Source: Paenibacillus puerhi (lineage in GTDB: Bacteria; Bacillota; Bacilli; Paenibacillales; NBRC-103111). Taken from it: a DNA stretch of 64,000 nt. Positions 52,401-60,700 of the stretch are shown here, piece by piece. A program made the position numbers and the translations under genes. Under the pieces are notes generated by a model, which did no database searches, was not told where the DNA came from, and saw only the letters and a list, made by a program, of their open reading frames with translations. The stretch covers positions 62,001-126,000 of the forward strand of contig NZ_WUWM01000001.1 in the NCBI RefSeq assembly GCF_009846885.1. The letters run 5' to 3'. The stretch's first letter is position 1, and each line of letters starts with the position of its first letter.

Positions 52401-54418
52401 CCAATCAGGCTCAGGCGCTCAACTGGAGCTGGTCCAGGCCCGAGGAGACTAACAGCGAAATCCCGCAGGGCGGGTTCGTGGTATCGGCGATGGACCCCTC
52501 GGGCATCCGGACCAAGCGGCAGCTGGTCGCCCGCTCGTATACGGTGGGTGATTCCGTCCGAGCTGCGGCGCTTGGGGGATTCCTCCCTTATGATAAGCTG
52601 AAGACCGGGGCGGACAGCCTTGCCCTGTCAGGGACGGTGAAGGTGCTAGGTCCCGGCGCAGCGGTGGTCACTGTTAATGGGGAAGAGGCTGCCGTCTCGC
52701 CGGAAGGCAGCTTTCAGGCTACATTAAGTCTTCAGCCGGGGACGAATACGGCTGTGATCGTCGTGAAGGTGGATGGGTTCAAGACGAATGAAAAGACGAT
52801 AACGGTGATTAGGGATGAGCAGGCGATGAAGAAGCTGTTGCTCACTCCGGAACGGATCAACATGAAGCCCGGGGAGCGGACGCAGCTATCGGCGAAAGCG
52901 GAATATGCGGCTGCAGCTCCCGATGTGACCCGGCAAGCGGTGTATGCGTCCACGGAGCCAGGAGTCGTCAGCGTGGACGAAGCGGGGCAGCTGACCGCTC
53001 TCAAGGAGGGGACCAGCGTCATCCAGGCTGTATATGAAGGGCATCGCGCCGCAGCGGAGGTTCGGGTGACCGCGGCTGATATGGGAAGCGGCACGGATGG
53101 CGATGATGATGCGGATACCGACGCCGACTCCGGGTCAGACTCGGGCTCGGGCAGCGGCTCCATCAAGGGAGCAGGAGCCTCTGCGAACGCTGCAGGAGAG
53201 CGCACCCGGACGGTGCGCCGGCCCGGGGAGGAAGGGCGTATGACGAGCATCGTTACCGTAGATGCAGCCGTGCTGAAAAAGGAGCTGGATGCACTGGCGG
53301 GTCAGCGCGAGCAGGAGCTTCGCTATGATGTGCCGGGGAACGATCCGGCTGCCTCCGTCGCTCTGCCCGGCGCCTTGCTCCGAACGGCGGCGGAGGATGC
53401 GCCCGGCTTGCTGCTCGTCATCTCCTCTCACCTGGGAAGCTACGAGCTGCCTGTCGGTCTGCTGCAAGGAAGGCTGCCACGGGAAGGTGACTTTGAGCTG
53501 ATGATCGGGATCGGCGAGGCCGGAGCGGGAACTATCTCGAAGCTGTCTTCCCAGGCAGCGGACGAAGGCGTGCGGCTGCGCGGAATGCCGGTTTCCTTTG
53601 ACATCGAAGTGCAGTCGGCGGGCCAAACAAAGAAGCTGCAGGACCTGAACGGCTATACGAAGCGGACGCTCAAGCTGCAGGTGCAGGCCGCCGATCCCAA
53701 TCGTATGGCCGTTGCGAGGGCTGGGCATGGGAGCCTTGTGTTCATGCCCGCTCGCTTCGAGAAGGCTGGTGGGACTCAGATAGCCGTCATCCATGACCGA
53801 AGCAGCAACGGGATTTATGCGGTAGCTGTTTCCAGCGAAGCCAGGTTTACGGATTTGGACGGACACTGGTCGCAGCTGGAGGTCGAGAGACTTGCCTCCA
53901 AGCGGATTGTGGAGGGGATGAGCGCCAACTCGTTCTCGCCGGATGGGACGCTTACCCGCGCACAGTTCGTCATGCTGCTTACCCGCGCCCTCGGGCTCGA
54001 CACGGCTGAGGTTCAAGCCGATTTTACCGATATCGCCAGCGACGCATGGTACGCAGGCGCAGTGGGGGCGGCGATGAAGGCGCAGCTCGTGGAAGGGTTC
54101 GATGACGGCGGATTTCGTCCCGACGCCGTCATCACACGCGAGCAGCTGAGCGTCATGGTTATGCGCGCTCTGAAGTTGACGGGAAGTGCCGTGAATCCGG
54201 CTCCCGATCCCGCTTTGCTGGACGGCTTCGCCGACCGGGGAAGCTTGGCCGGATGGGCGCAGGAAGCTGCCGCCCAAGCCGTAGAGGCAGGCCTGATGGA
54301 GGGCCGGGAGTCCGGAGAATTCGCGCCTCAAGATACGACTACGCGTGCCGAAGGCGCGGTCGTATTGAGAAGGCTGCTGCAGAAGGCCGGATTTGTGAAC
54401 GAAAGCCCTGGAGAATGA
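49490..54418 (+). CDS. SLH-anchored surface protein with GHL10-type glycosidase domain
   Basis: This is a 1642-residue secreted protein. Order: signal peptide (1-29); two copies of a 150-residue beta module (about 35-160 and 285-410); bacterial Ig-like insertions; a GHL10/DUF187-type TIM barrel (about 510-880) starting KEVILWVDQAA, with GVTSVVFDVKGVEGFASY, DIHAAFNIF, AFVNPSHDGVRDFQLKTIEEVLLHYDVDGVVLDRARYD and DFIMIGAYQ; a third beta module; a Big2-like region; an Asp/Ser/Gly linker; a module shared with the phosphodiesterase; and three SLH repeats (about 1450-1640). The family includes YngK-type glycosidases. The ATG at 49490 follows AAAGGAATTG; a GTG at 49430 is rejected. The substrate is unknown, probably a wall or spore polymer. 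Confidence 0.87.
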   Translation: MSRMRNCWIMIVVLVMSFFSTAAGEALAQIAGEPEGMQALAAPGVTEAVYVQSADGAFKLPVQHININVDAAPQKNNYVALFTSGAQVTNSQSIHEVYVKKTNTAIAVDEHDQVIRVIGPTTVPVTGTGWEESQQLPIPSGGYVLLANDSSWGSSVCRKPLFEHFKLGDVVSLHKGDDVVHAGDFLNPAPELQVRTASGTTVTSPAFTVAGQIVRYTTGQGITVTVNGAAVELNPDGSFQSTVQLMPGLNSIAIMLLKNQAEVDAAVVTVTCNSLTQPSGLIEVEAAPVDITIHVEGPRHVIDYIDHDISGIDDTVALFTNAWGSSITIPQFNVAVQVDATNKVLSVVNPSIHGSVPAWTGPTELAIPAGGYVLVAQDTSYASKNFKKYLATSFKTGDTIKLRKNGLVVPVSELMSTDGPAVRLTLDNYAMYTETSASTVLSGTISHFEEASGISLTVNGTPIPIGADGRFRSSYSLVEGINYLDLIVTRDGKKQDTKSLVIFSRPGFSAGKEVILWVDQAANARKFQTGEHVRQFLQTAKDHGVTSVVFDVKGVEGFASYKQSTLTHRPYVSGIRAPEKAGSNPDLDLLEEFVRYSRELGLDIHAAFNIFAEGSIASQEYALLNDHLDWEERVYAAADNGQIKRLRESGKQGAVAFVNPSHDGVRDFQLKTIEEVLLHYDVDGVVLDRARYDNEAADFSDLTREKFEAFLAGRGKQLQHWPTDVFRYVQNVRVDGPLIQDWWEFRAKTIQSFTSEVRTLADQYTAKKGKRVQVSAYVGSWFESYYLNGVHWGSPNFRYDDRLRFKDTSLYTPGYYESAYVNNLDFIMIGAYQTTAPEVEHYITLGNIVTNGEVPLYAGIALTNVQDPALQREVFQSGLNNTHGLMLFDASQVNWQVAGAALKNLVYVRDYQLGISLPGQPDAFLEGSYYNANVIENNIGVLTDAFGYSTGNSRFGVEAVVDGSGKVTRVANQAQALNWSWSRPEETNSEIPQGGFVVSAMDPSGIRTKRQLVARSYTVGDSVRAAALGGFLPYDKLKTGADSLALSGTVKVLGPGAAVVTVNGEEAAVSPEGSFQATLSLQPGTNTAVIVVKVDGFKTNEKTITVIRDEQAMKKLLLTPERINMKPGERTQLSAKAEYAAAAPDVTRQAVYASTEPGVVSVDEAGQLTALKEGTSVIQAVYEGHRAAAEVRVTAADMGSGTDGDDDADTDADSGSDSGSGSGSIKGAGASANAAGERTRTVRRPGEEGRMTSIVTVDAAVLKKELDALAGQREQELRYDVPGNDPAASVALPGALLRTAAEDAPGLLLVISSHLGSYELPVGLLQGRLPREGDFELMIGIGEAGAGTISKLSSQAADEGVRLRGMPVSFDIEVQSAGQTKKLQDLNGYTKRTLKLQVQAADPNRMAVARAGHGSLVFMPARFEKAGGTQIAVIHDRSSNGIYAVAVSSEARFTDLDGHWSQLEVERLASKRIVEGMSANSFSPDGTLTRAQFVMLLTRALGLDTAEVQADFTDIASDAWYAGAVGAAMKAQLVEGFDDGGFRPDAVITREQLSVMVMRALKLTGSAVNPAPDPALLDGFADRGSLAGWAQEAAAQAVEAGLMEGRESGEFAPQDTTTRAEGAVVLRRLLQKAGFVNESPGE

Positions 54419-54490
54419 CCGCCTCTTCCGTGACCGAAAGGCGGCCGGTAATACGGAAGGGGGCTGGCCGGGAGGATGCTTCCTCCGGCT

Positions 54491-54511
54491 AGGAGGGGCC
54501 TCCTGTTTTTT
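54491..54511 (+). terminator. Terminator after the GHL10 surface protein
   Basis: AGGAGG and CCTCCT with a two-base loop are followed by GTTTTTT. The tight loop suggests the arms extend by pairing of CCTCCGGCTAGGAGG upstream. Confidence 0.7.
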
Positions 54512-54816
54512 GACTGCTGTAGGCGTGCAAGAGCCGCTCCTCATGGGCAGGTTGAGCGGCCCCTGCTTCCGATTCTGTAGGCGAATGGCAGGTGGGGGCC
54601 GCTCCTCTCGGGGAGGCTAGGCATCTTCGTCGAAAGCGGTATTTTTGCCCATGACTAGCTCTATCAGTTTACGCATACTGCTTACTTGTTACTTGACACA
54701 GCCCCCAGAGGCTGTTGTTTCTACATGAACTCTCTTTCGCACCGCGCGCAGCTCCCAGAGCGCGGTGTTTCGCCGCATGACGACGGTCGGTTGACCACAT
54801 GCCGCCTATTATAAAA
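54512..54816. other. Intergenic region, no gene seen
   Basis: The 300-base stretch between the two terminators holds no open frame with a ribosome site. Short imperfect inverted sequences (GGCCGCTCCT near 54540 and GAGCGGCCCC near 54553) may be remnants. Confidence 0.4.
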
Positions 54817-54858
54817 AACGTCCCCGGCTCCAGTCTTAAGAGAATGGAGGGGGACGTT
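54817..54858 (-). terminator. Terminator of the aminopeptidase gene
   Basis: On the minus strand AACGTCCCC and GGGGACGTT form a 9-bp stem with an inner CTCCA/TGGAG helix, followed by TTTTTTAT. Confidence 0.85.
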
Positions 54859-55010
54859 CTTCGTCTCATGAAACTATTATACGGTGAAGACGCTTGTCAG
54901 TCCATCTGAATCGCTACTAAGCCAAGATTCACCCTTGTACGGGCTAACCGGCTCGAAGCCGCGAGATTTCCGCATCTTCTTGCACGCCTGCGAGAGACGC
55001 TCCGGCCAGG

Positions 55011-56231
55011 CTACGCCCAATTTCCCTTACGGAACACGGGCTCCACGCTGCCGTCCGGCAGCACGCCGTCGATATCCAGCTGATCGGAGCCGATCATGAA
55101 ATCGACATGCGCGATACTGAAATTGGCGCCGTGAGCATCGAGCTCCTCCCGGCTCATGGAGGAGCCTCCTTTGATACAAAGCGGGTAAGCATTGCCCAGG
55201 GCGAAATGGCAGGATGCATTTTCATCCAGACCGGTGTTGTAGAACAGCACTTTCATATTGGAGATCGGCGAATCCTGCGGGACCAAGGCAACCTCGCCGA
55301 GCCGGGCGGAGCCTATGTCGGTAGCGACCAGCCGCTGAAGCGCTTCGAGCCCCGTCTCTGCTGTACATGAGGTCACGACGCCATGCTCGAATGTGAGCGT
55401 AAATTTGTCGATCAGCTGACCGTTCCAGTTCAGCGGCATCGTGCTCGTCACGGTGCCGTTTACACTATCCCTATGCGGCAGGGTGAACAGCTCCTCGGTC
55501 GGAATATTGGGCACAAAGAAAGTACCTTTTGCATTGTGAATGCCCCCGGCAACCCATTGATGATCAAGGGGCAGGTCCACGCTCAGCTCAGTGCCGGGCG
55601 CACGGTAGATCAGCCTCTCATACCGCTTGGCATTCATGCGCTCCGCATGACCGCGCAGCCGCTCAAGATGCAGCCTCCACGCTTCGACCGGGTTGTCCTC
55701 GTAAGCCCGCGCGGCCCTCAGCAGATGCTCCCACAGCCTTCTTTCCGCTTCCCCTTCCGAGACGTCGGGGAAGACCTTGCGGGCCCAGGCGGGAGAAGGT
55801 GCCGAGACGATAGCCCAGCTGATCTGTCCTGCCTGCATCATCTTGCGATATTCGTGCATGGAGGTTCCGTAAGCTCTGCTGGCAGCCGCCAGCCTCTCAG
55901 GCTTCACATCCTTGAGCAGATCCGGAGCGGGGGAATACACGGTCAAGAAAGCAGCGTCGTTGTTGGCCATGTCTACATAACCCTGTGCTTTCCATGCGGG
56001 AAATTCATCGAAGGCTTCATCAGGAGCCATCATATATTTCATTCTCTTCAGTTCATCATCGTCCCATTCCACCTGGACGTTCTTGGCGCCCGCTTCGTAT
56101 GCTTTCTTCGCGATCTGTCTGACGAACCCTGAGTTGTAGATTGGAGCTTGGATGACTAGCGTTTGGCCGGGCTGCACATTGATGCCGACGCTAACGGCCA
56201 GCTCGGCGTAACGCTCGATTGCATGGGACAA
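55011..56231 (-). CDS. M29-family aminopeptidase (AmpS/AmpT-like)
   Basis: The 406-residue protein follows the thermophilic aminopeptidase (M29) family: YAELAVSVGINVQPGQTLVIQAP, NVQVEWDDDELKRMKY, SWAIVSAPSPAWARKVFPD, GTELSVDLPLDHQWVAGG, FVPNIPTEELFTLPHRDSVNGTV (metal Glu), LGEVALVPQDSPI, FYNTGLDENASCHFALGNAYP, and AHVDFMIGSDQLDIDG (metal His/Asp). It releases N-terminal residues from peptides in the cytoplasm. The TTG at 56231 is used; no clear ribosome site is found, only a distant AGGTGATC. It is divergent from the glycosyltransferase. Confidence 0.93.
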   Translation of the reverse strand: MSHAIERYAELAVSVGINVQPGQTLVIQAPIYNSGFVRQIAKKAYEAGAKNVQVEWDDDELKRMKYMMAPDEAFDEFPAWKAQGYVDMANNDAAFLTVYSPAPDLLKDVKPERLAAASRAYGTSMHEYRKMMQAGQISWAIVSAPSPAWARKVFPDVSEGEAERRLWEHLLRAARAYEDNPVEAWRLHLERLRGHAERMNAKRYERLIYRAPGTELSVDLPLDHQWVAGGIHNAKGTFFVPNIPTEELFTLPHRDSVNGTVTSTMPLNWNGQLIDKFTLTFEHGVVTSCTAETGLEALQRLVATDIGSARLGEVALVPQDSPISNMKVLFYNTGLDENASCHFALGNAYPLCIKGGSSMSREELDAHGANFSIAHVDFMIGSDQLDIDGVLPDGSVEPVFRKGNWA

Positions 56232-56438
56232 GGAGTTTATCTCGGATCACCTGCCGGTTTAAGTTCGAGGGGCGCTATCATCCAAAAGAACGCGCCGCCT
56301 CTGTCTCCTTATTATGCGGATTTTTGTTGCCTAATACAAACTTTGACGGGGCAGGACCGATCATGCGGCAAGGGCCCATCCATGTCCCCGCATGCTTGAA
56401 TATACTGGCTGAAGGCACACCCAGAGGAGGAGAACTAC

Positions 56439-57614
56439 ATGAAAAGCCGATTGGATGCCGCTATCGTCACGCCTGGCACGTTTCCGATTCCTTCGGGGAC
56501 CAGCAGCTCTGTCGAGACGGTTGCGGCTGAAGTGGCTCGCCGCTTGCATGGACGGGTTAAGCTGGCGGTAATCGGACGAAGAGGGGTTCGCCAGCGGAGC
56601 CGGGAACGTTATGAGGGCGTATGCTATATGAGAGTTCCGGCGCCTTCCCCGGGCTCTTATATCCGTTCGGTCAGCCGCCGTCTGCGGAGCCTCCGTCCCC
56701 ATGTCATTCAGGTAGAGAACCGGCCGAGATTCGCACGTCTGCTGAAGCGCAAGTACCCGAAGGCCGGAATCTGGCTCTCCCTTCATTCCGTAATCTTCAT
56801 ATCCCGGCCCCATATAGGGCGTCGGGAGCTGCGTCGTTGTCTGGCTGCGACAGACCGGATTATCGTCAATAGCCATTTCCTGAAAGAGGAGCTTATCCGA
56901 CGGGCGCCCGGGGCGGCCGATAAAATTGCAGTCAATCACCTTGGCGTGGATCGGCTGAGGTTCGTCTCGCGCTGGACGCCCGAGGGAGCTGCCAAGCGTC
57001 AGGCTTTTTTGTCGAAGCAAGGCTTGGAGGGACGCAAAATCATTCTGTTCGTCGGGCGGCTCATCCCCATCAAGGGGGTGCATCATTTGCTTGCCGCGAT
57101 GCCTACTATCCTGCAGCGGGTGCCGGATGCGACCTTACTCGTGGTCGGCAGCGCCTTCTATGGCTCGAAGCGGGTTACGCCTTACGTACGGCAGTTGAAG
57201 AAGGCCGCCAGGGATTTGGGTCCGCATGTCCGGTTTATTTCTTATGTCCCGCACGGCAAAGTGGATGATTGGTTTCGTTTGGGAGATGTCCTGGCGGTCC
57301 CCTCCTCTCCGCACGAAGCGTTTGGACTGGTGAATGTGGAGGCGATGTCCGCCGGCGTACCCGTTGTGGCGACGAGAGCAGGAGGAATGCCGGAAATCGT
57401 GCTTGAGGGGATAACCGGATACACGGTGGACCCTGCGGATAAAGCAAGAGAGCTTGCGGATCGCATCTCGGCCCTGCTGCTTGATGAAGAGCGGGCCAGG
57501 GCGTTTGGGGAAAGCAGCGCGCAGCGGGTGAACGAGTGTTTTACATGGGAATGCACGGCGAAACGTTGGCTGGAGTTGTTTTACGCAGGGTCTTCCGAGA
57601 GCAGACGGCCGTGA
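56439..57614 (+). CDS. GT4 glycosyltransferase, CotSA-like
   Basis: The 391-residue family 4 glycosyltransferase has an N-terminal acceptor domain (VTPGTFPIPSGTSSSVETVAAEVARRL) and a donor domain with KIILFVGRLIPIKGVHHLLAAM, LLVVGSAFYG, RFISYVPHGKVDDWFRLGDVLAVPSSPHEAFGLVNVEAMSAGVPVVATRAGGMPEIV (the EX7E motif). The wording and length recall spore coat protein SA (CotSA/YtxN). It lies 131 bases before the giant 20-residue-repeat protein, and another GT4 follows that gene, so the repeat protein may be its acceptor. AGAGGAGG precedes the ATG. Confidence 0.88.
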   Translation: MKSRLDAAIVTPGTFPIPSGTSSSVETVAAEVARRLHGRVKLAVIGRRGVRQRSRERYEGVCYMRVPAPSPGSYIRSVSRRLRSLRPHVIQVENRPRFARLLKRKYPKAGIWLSLHSVIFISRPHIGRRELRRCLAATDRIIVNSHFLKEELIRRAPGAADKIAVNHLGVDRLRFVSRWTPEGAAKRQAFLSKQGLEGRKIILFVGRLIPIKGVHHLLAAMPTILQRVPDATLLVVGSAFYGSKRVTPYVRQLKKAARDLGPHVRFISYVPHGKVDDWFRLGDVLAVPSSPHEAFGLVNVEAMSAGVPVVATRAGGMPEIVLEGITGYTVDPADKARELADRISALLLDEERARAFGESSAQRVNECFTWECTAKRWLELFYAGSSESRRP

Positions 57615-57744
57615 GACAGGCAGACCCGAAGCGACCGGTTTCCAGGGCGAACCGCCTAATTTTATCGGGACAGCTAACCATGAAATGGGTGAATGCATAT
57701 GTTACCTATGATTGGATGCCAATTGTCAATTAGGAGGAACACTC

Positions 57745-60700
57745 ATGAAGAAGGAGAATCGCCGCCGGGAAAACGGGAAATCCAGATTGCTTCAGCCGAA
57801 AAGGATTCGATCAATGGTCAACGAGCTGAGTTGGCTGGAGGAAGCGTCCGACGATGGGGATAAGCTTTGGCCATCGGAAGATGAGGCCAATATTAGCGGA
57901 GTAATCGCGCAGGAACGTGAAACTGAGGAGACGGAAGCCTCGTTCAAGCCCCAGGAGACGCCAGCTGCGTTGAAGAAGACGGGCGGTGTCGTGTATACGG
58001 ACGATCTGGCCGACGAAGCGGTCACGAGCGAGAAGATTGCCCGTTATGCGGTCGACGGAAGCCGCATAAGGCGAGGTGCCATCACGCGCGATAATCTGGC
58101 CGATTATGCGGTCGATGCCGGGAAGCTTGCTGCTCAGAGCGTTACCGGGCAAAAGCTTGCGCAGCGTGTCGTCACAGCCGAGCATCTCGCAAGCGGAGCG
58201 GTCACGACCGATAAAATTCAGCAATTTGCCGTTACGGCAGATAAAATACAGGACAACAGCATCACCTCCGAGAAGCTGGCCGACAAGACGATAGACGCGA
58301 TGAAAATTGCTGAGCATTCCATCCATACCAAGCATTTGGCGGAGGAAGCGATTACGGGAGAGCTGCTGCAGAGCCAAGCGGTCACTTCGGATAAAATTAA
58401 AAGCGGTGCTGTGCAGACGACGAATCTGGCTAATGGCTCGGTTAATACTTCCAAGCTGGCTGATTTATCCATTACGACGGAGAAGCTGCGCGATCAGTCG
58501 GTCTCTGCTACTAAATTAGCCGATAACGGGGTCTTGACCTCCAAGCTTGCAGACGGGGCCGTGACGGAAGAGAAGCTGGCCGCATGGAGTGTATCATCCG
58601 ATCGTATCAAGCCGGGGGCTATCATGACCGAGCATTTATCGAGCGGGATGATCCGCGGCTCCCATCTGGCGCCCAAGCAGATCGAATCCTCACACCTGAC
58701 GGAGCAGGCGGTTTTGCAGGTTCATCTGAAGGATGCTGCGGTGAATGCCGCGAAGCTGGCTCCTGGGGCGGTACAGGGTTCACATGTGCAGGAGTCGGCT
58801 ATCGATACAAAGCATTTATCCCCGGGCGCCGTAGAAGCCCGCCACCTGGCTCAACGGGCAGTGACGGGAGATAAGCTCGCGGCGGCCAGCGTACACTCCT
58901 CGCATCTCGGGGATCAGGCGGTCACGCCGGAGAAGCTGGCGGATCAGGCGGTCACGGCGAAGAAGCTCGCCAAACAGGCTGTGCTGACCGAGCATCTGGC
59001 AAGGGGGGCGATCACCAGCGCTCATATTGCCGAGAAAAGTGTGCAAAGCGCTCATCTCGGGGCTAAAGCGATCAGTGCCGACCATCTTCAGGAGAGAGCC
59101 GTAACGGCGGAAAAGCTGGCCGAGCGAGCGGTTACGTCAGATAAGCTGGCCACTGGCACGGTCATGTCGCAGCATGTGCACGAATCGACAATACTGACGT
59201 CGCATCTGGCTAATCACAGTGTAACGACGTCGAAGCTTTCCAGCGAGTCCGTATCGACCGACAAGCTAACGAACCTGGCCATCACCACTGCCAAGCTGGC
59301 ACACGGGAGCGTGACCGCAGAGAAAATCGGCAAGGGGGCCGTGCTTGCCGAGCATCTGGCTCCAGGCACGATTTTGAATACGCATATGGGAACGGCGGCA
59401 GTCAAATCGCAACAGCTGGCTACAGGCTCGGTTACGCGCGACAAGCTGGAAAGCGGAGCGGTTACGTCAGAAAAGCTTGCGGAAGGGGCGGTGACCGCCG
59501 TTCATTTGGCCGGGGGCTCGGTCGGCACCCAGCATCTGGCTGACCGATCTGTGAGCGCAGATAAGCTAAGCATCGGAGCCGTGCATACGGGGCATCTGTC
59601 TGCTCAAGCGGTAACAGCTGATAAGCTGGCTGACAGAGCGGTAGGCTCGGAAAAGCTGGGCATCGGCGCCGTGCAAACAGAGCAACTGTCCGCGCAGGCG
59701 GTAACAAGCGAAAAACTGGCTGATAGAGCCGTGAATGCAGATAAGCTGGACATCGGCGCCGTGCAAACAGAGCAGTTGTCGGCGCAGTCGGTAACGGGCG
59801 AAAAGCTCGCTGACCGATCTGTGAGCGCAGATAAACTGGGTATTGGAGCCGTGCAAACGGAGCAATTGTCGGCGCAGGCGGTAACAAGCGAAAAGCTGGC
59901 CGACAGAGCTGTTAGCACAGAAAAGCTGGGCTTCGGCGCCGTGCAAACGGAACATCTCTCGGCGCAATCGGTAACGGGCGATAAGCTGGCTGACAGGACC
60001 GTGGGCACAGAAAAGCTGCGCTTTGGAGCCGTGCAAACGGAGCAACTATCTGCACAGGCGGTAACGGGCGATAAACTGGCCGACAGAGCCGTTGGCACGG
60101 AAAATCTGCGCTTCGGCGCCGTGTCCACGGATCAGCTGGCCTTCCAAGCGGTGACGAGCGAAAAGCTGGCCGATGGTTCCGTGTCGACGGATCAATTGGC
60201 TGACCAAGCGGTGACGAGCGAAAAGCTGGCCGATGGTTCCGTGTCGACGGATCAGTTGGCTGACCAAGCGGTGACGGGCGAAAAGCTGGCCGAGGGCGCC
60301 GTGTCGACGAATCAATTGGCTGACCAAGCGGTGACGGGAGAAAAGCTGGTCGAGGGCGCCGTGTCGACGGATCAATTGGCTGACCAAGCGGTGACGGGCG
60401 AGAAGCTGGCTGAGGGCGCCGTGTCGACGGACCAATTGGCTGACCAAGCGGTAACAGGTGAGAAGCTGGCCGATGGTTCCGTCTCCACGGATCAGCTTGC
60501 CGACCAAGCGGTGACAAGCGAAAAGCTATCCTACGGTTCCGTGTCGACGGATCAGCTGGCCTTCCAAGCAGTGACGAGCGAAAAACTGTCCTACGGTTCC
60601 GTGTTGACAGATCAGTTGGCCTACCAAGCGGTGACAGGCGAAAAGCTGGCCGATGGTTCCGTGTCGACGGATCAGTTGGCTGACCAAGCGGTGACGGGCG

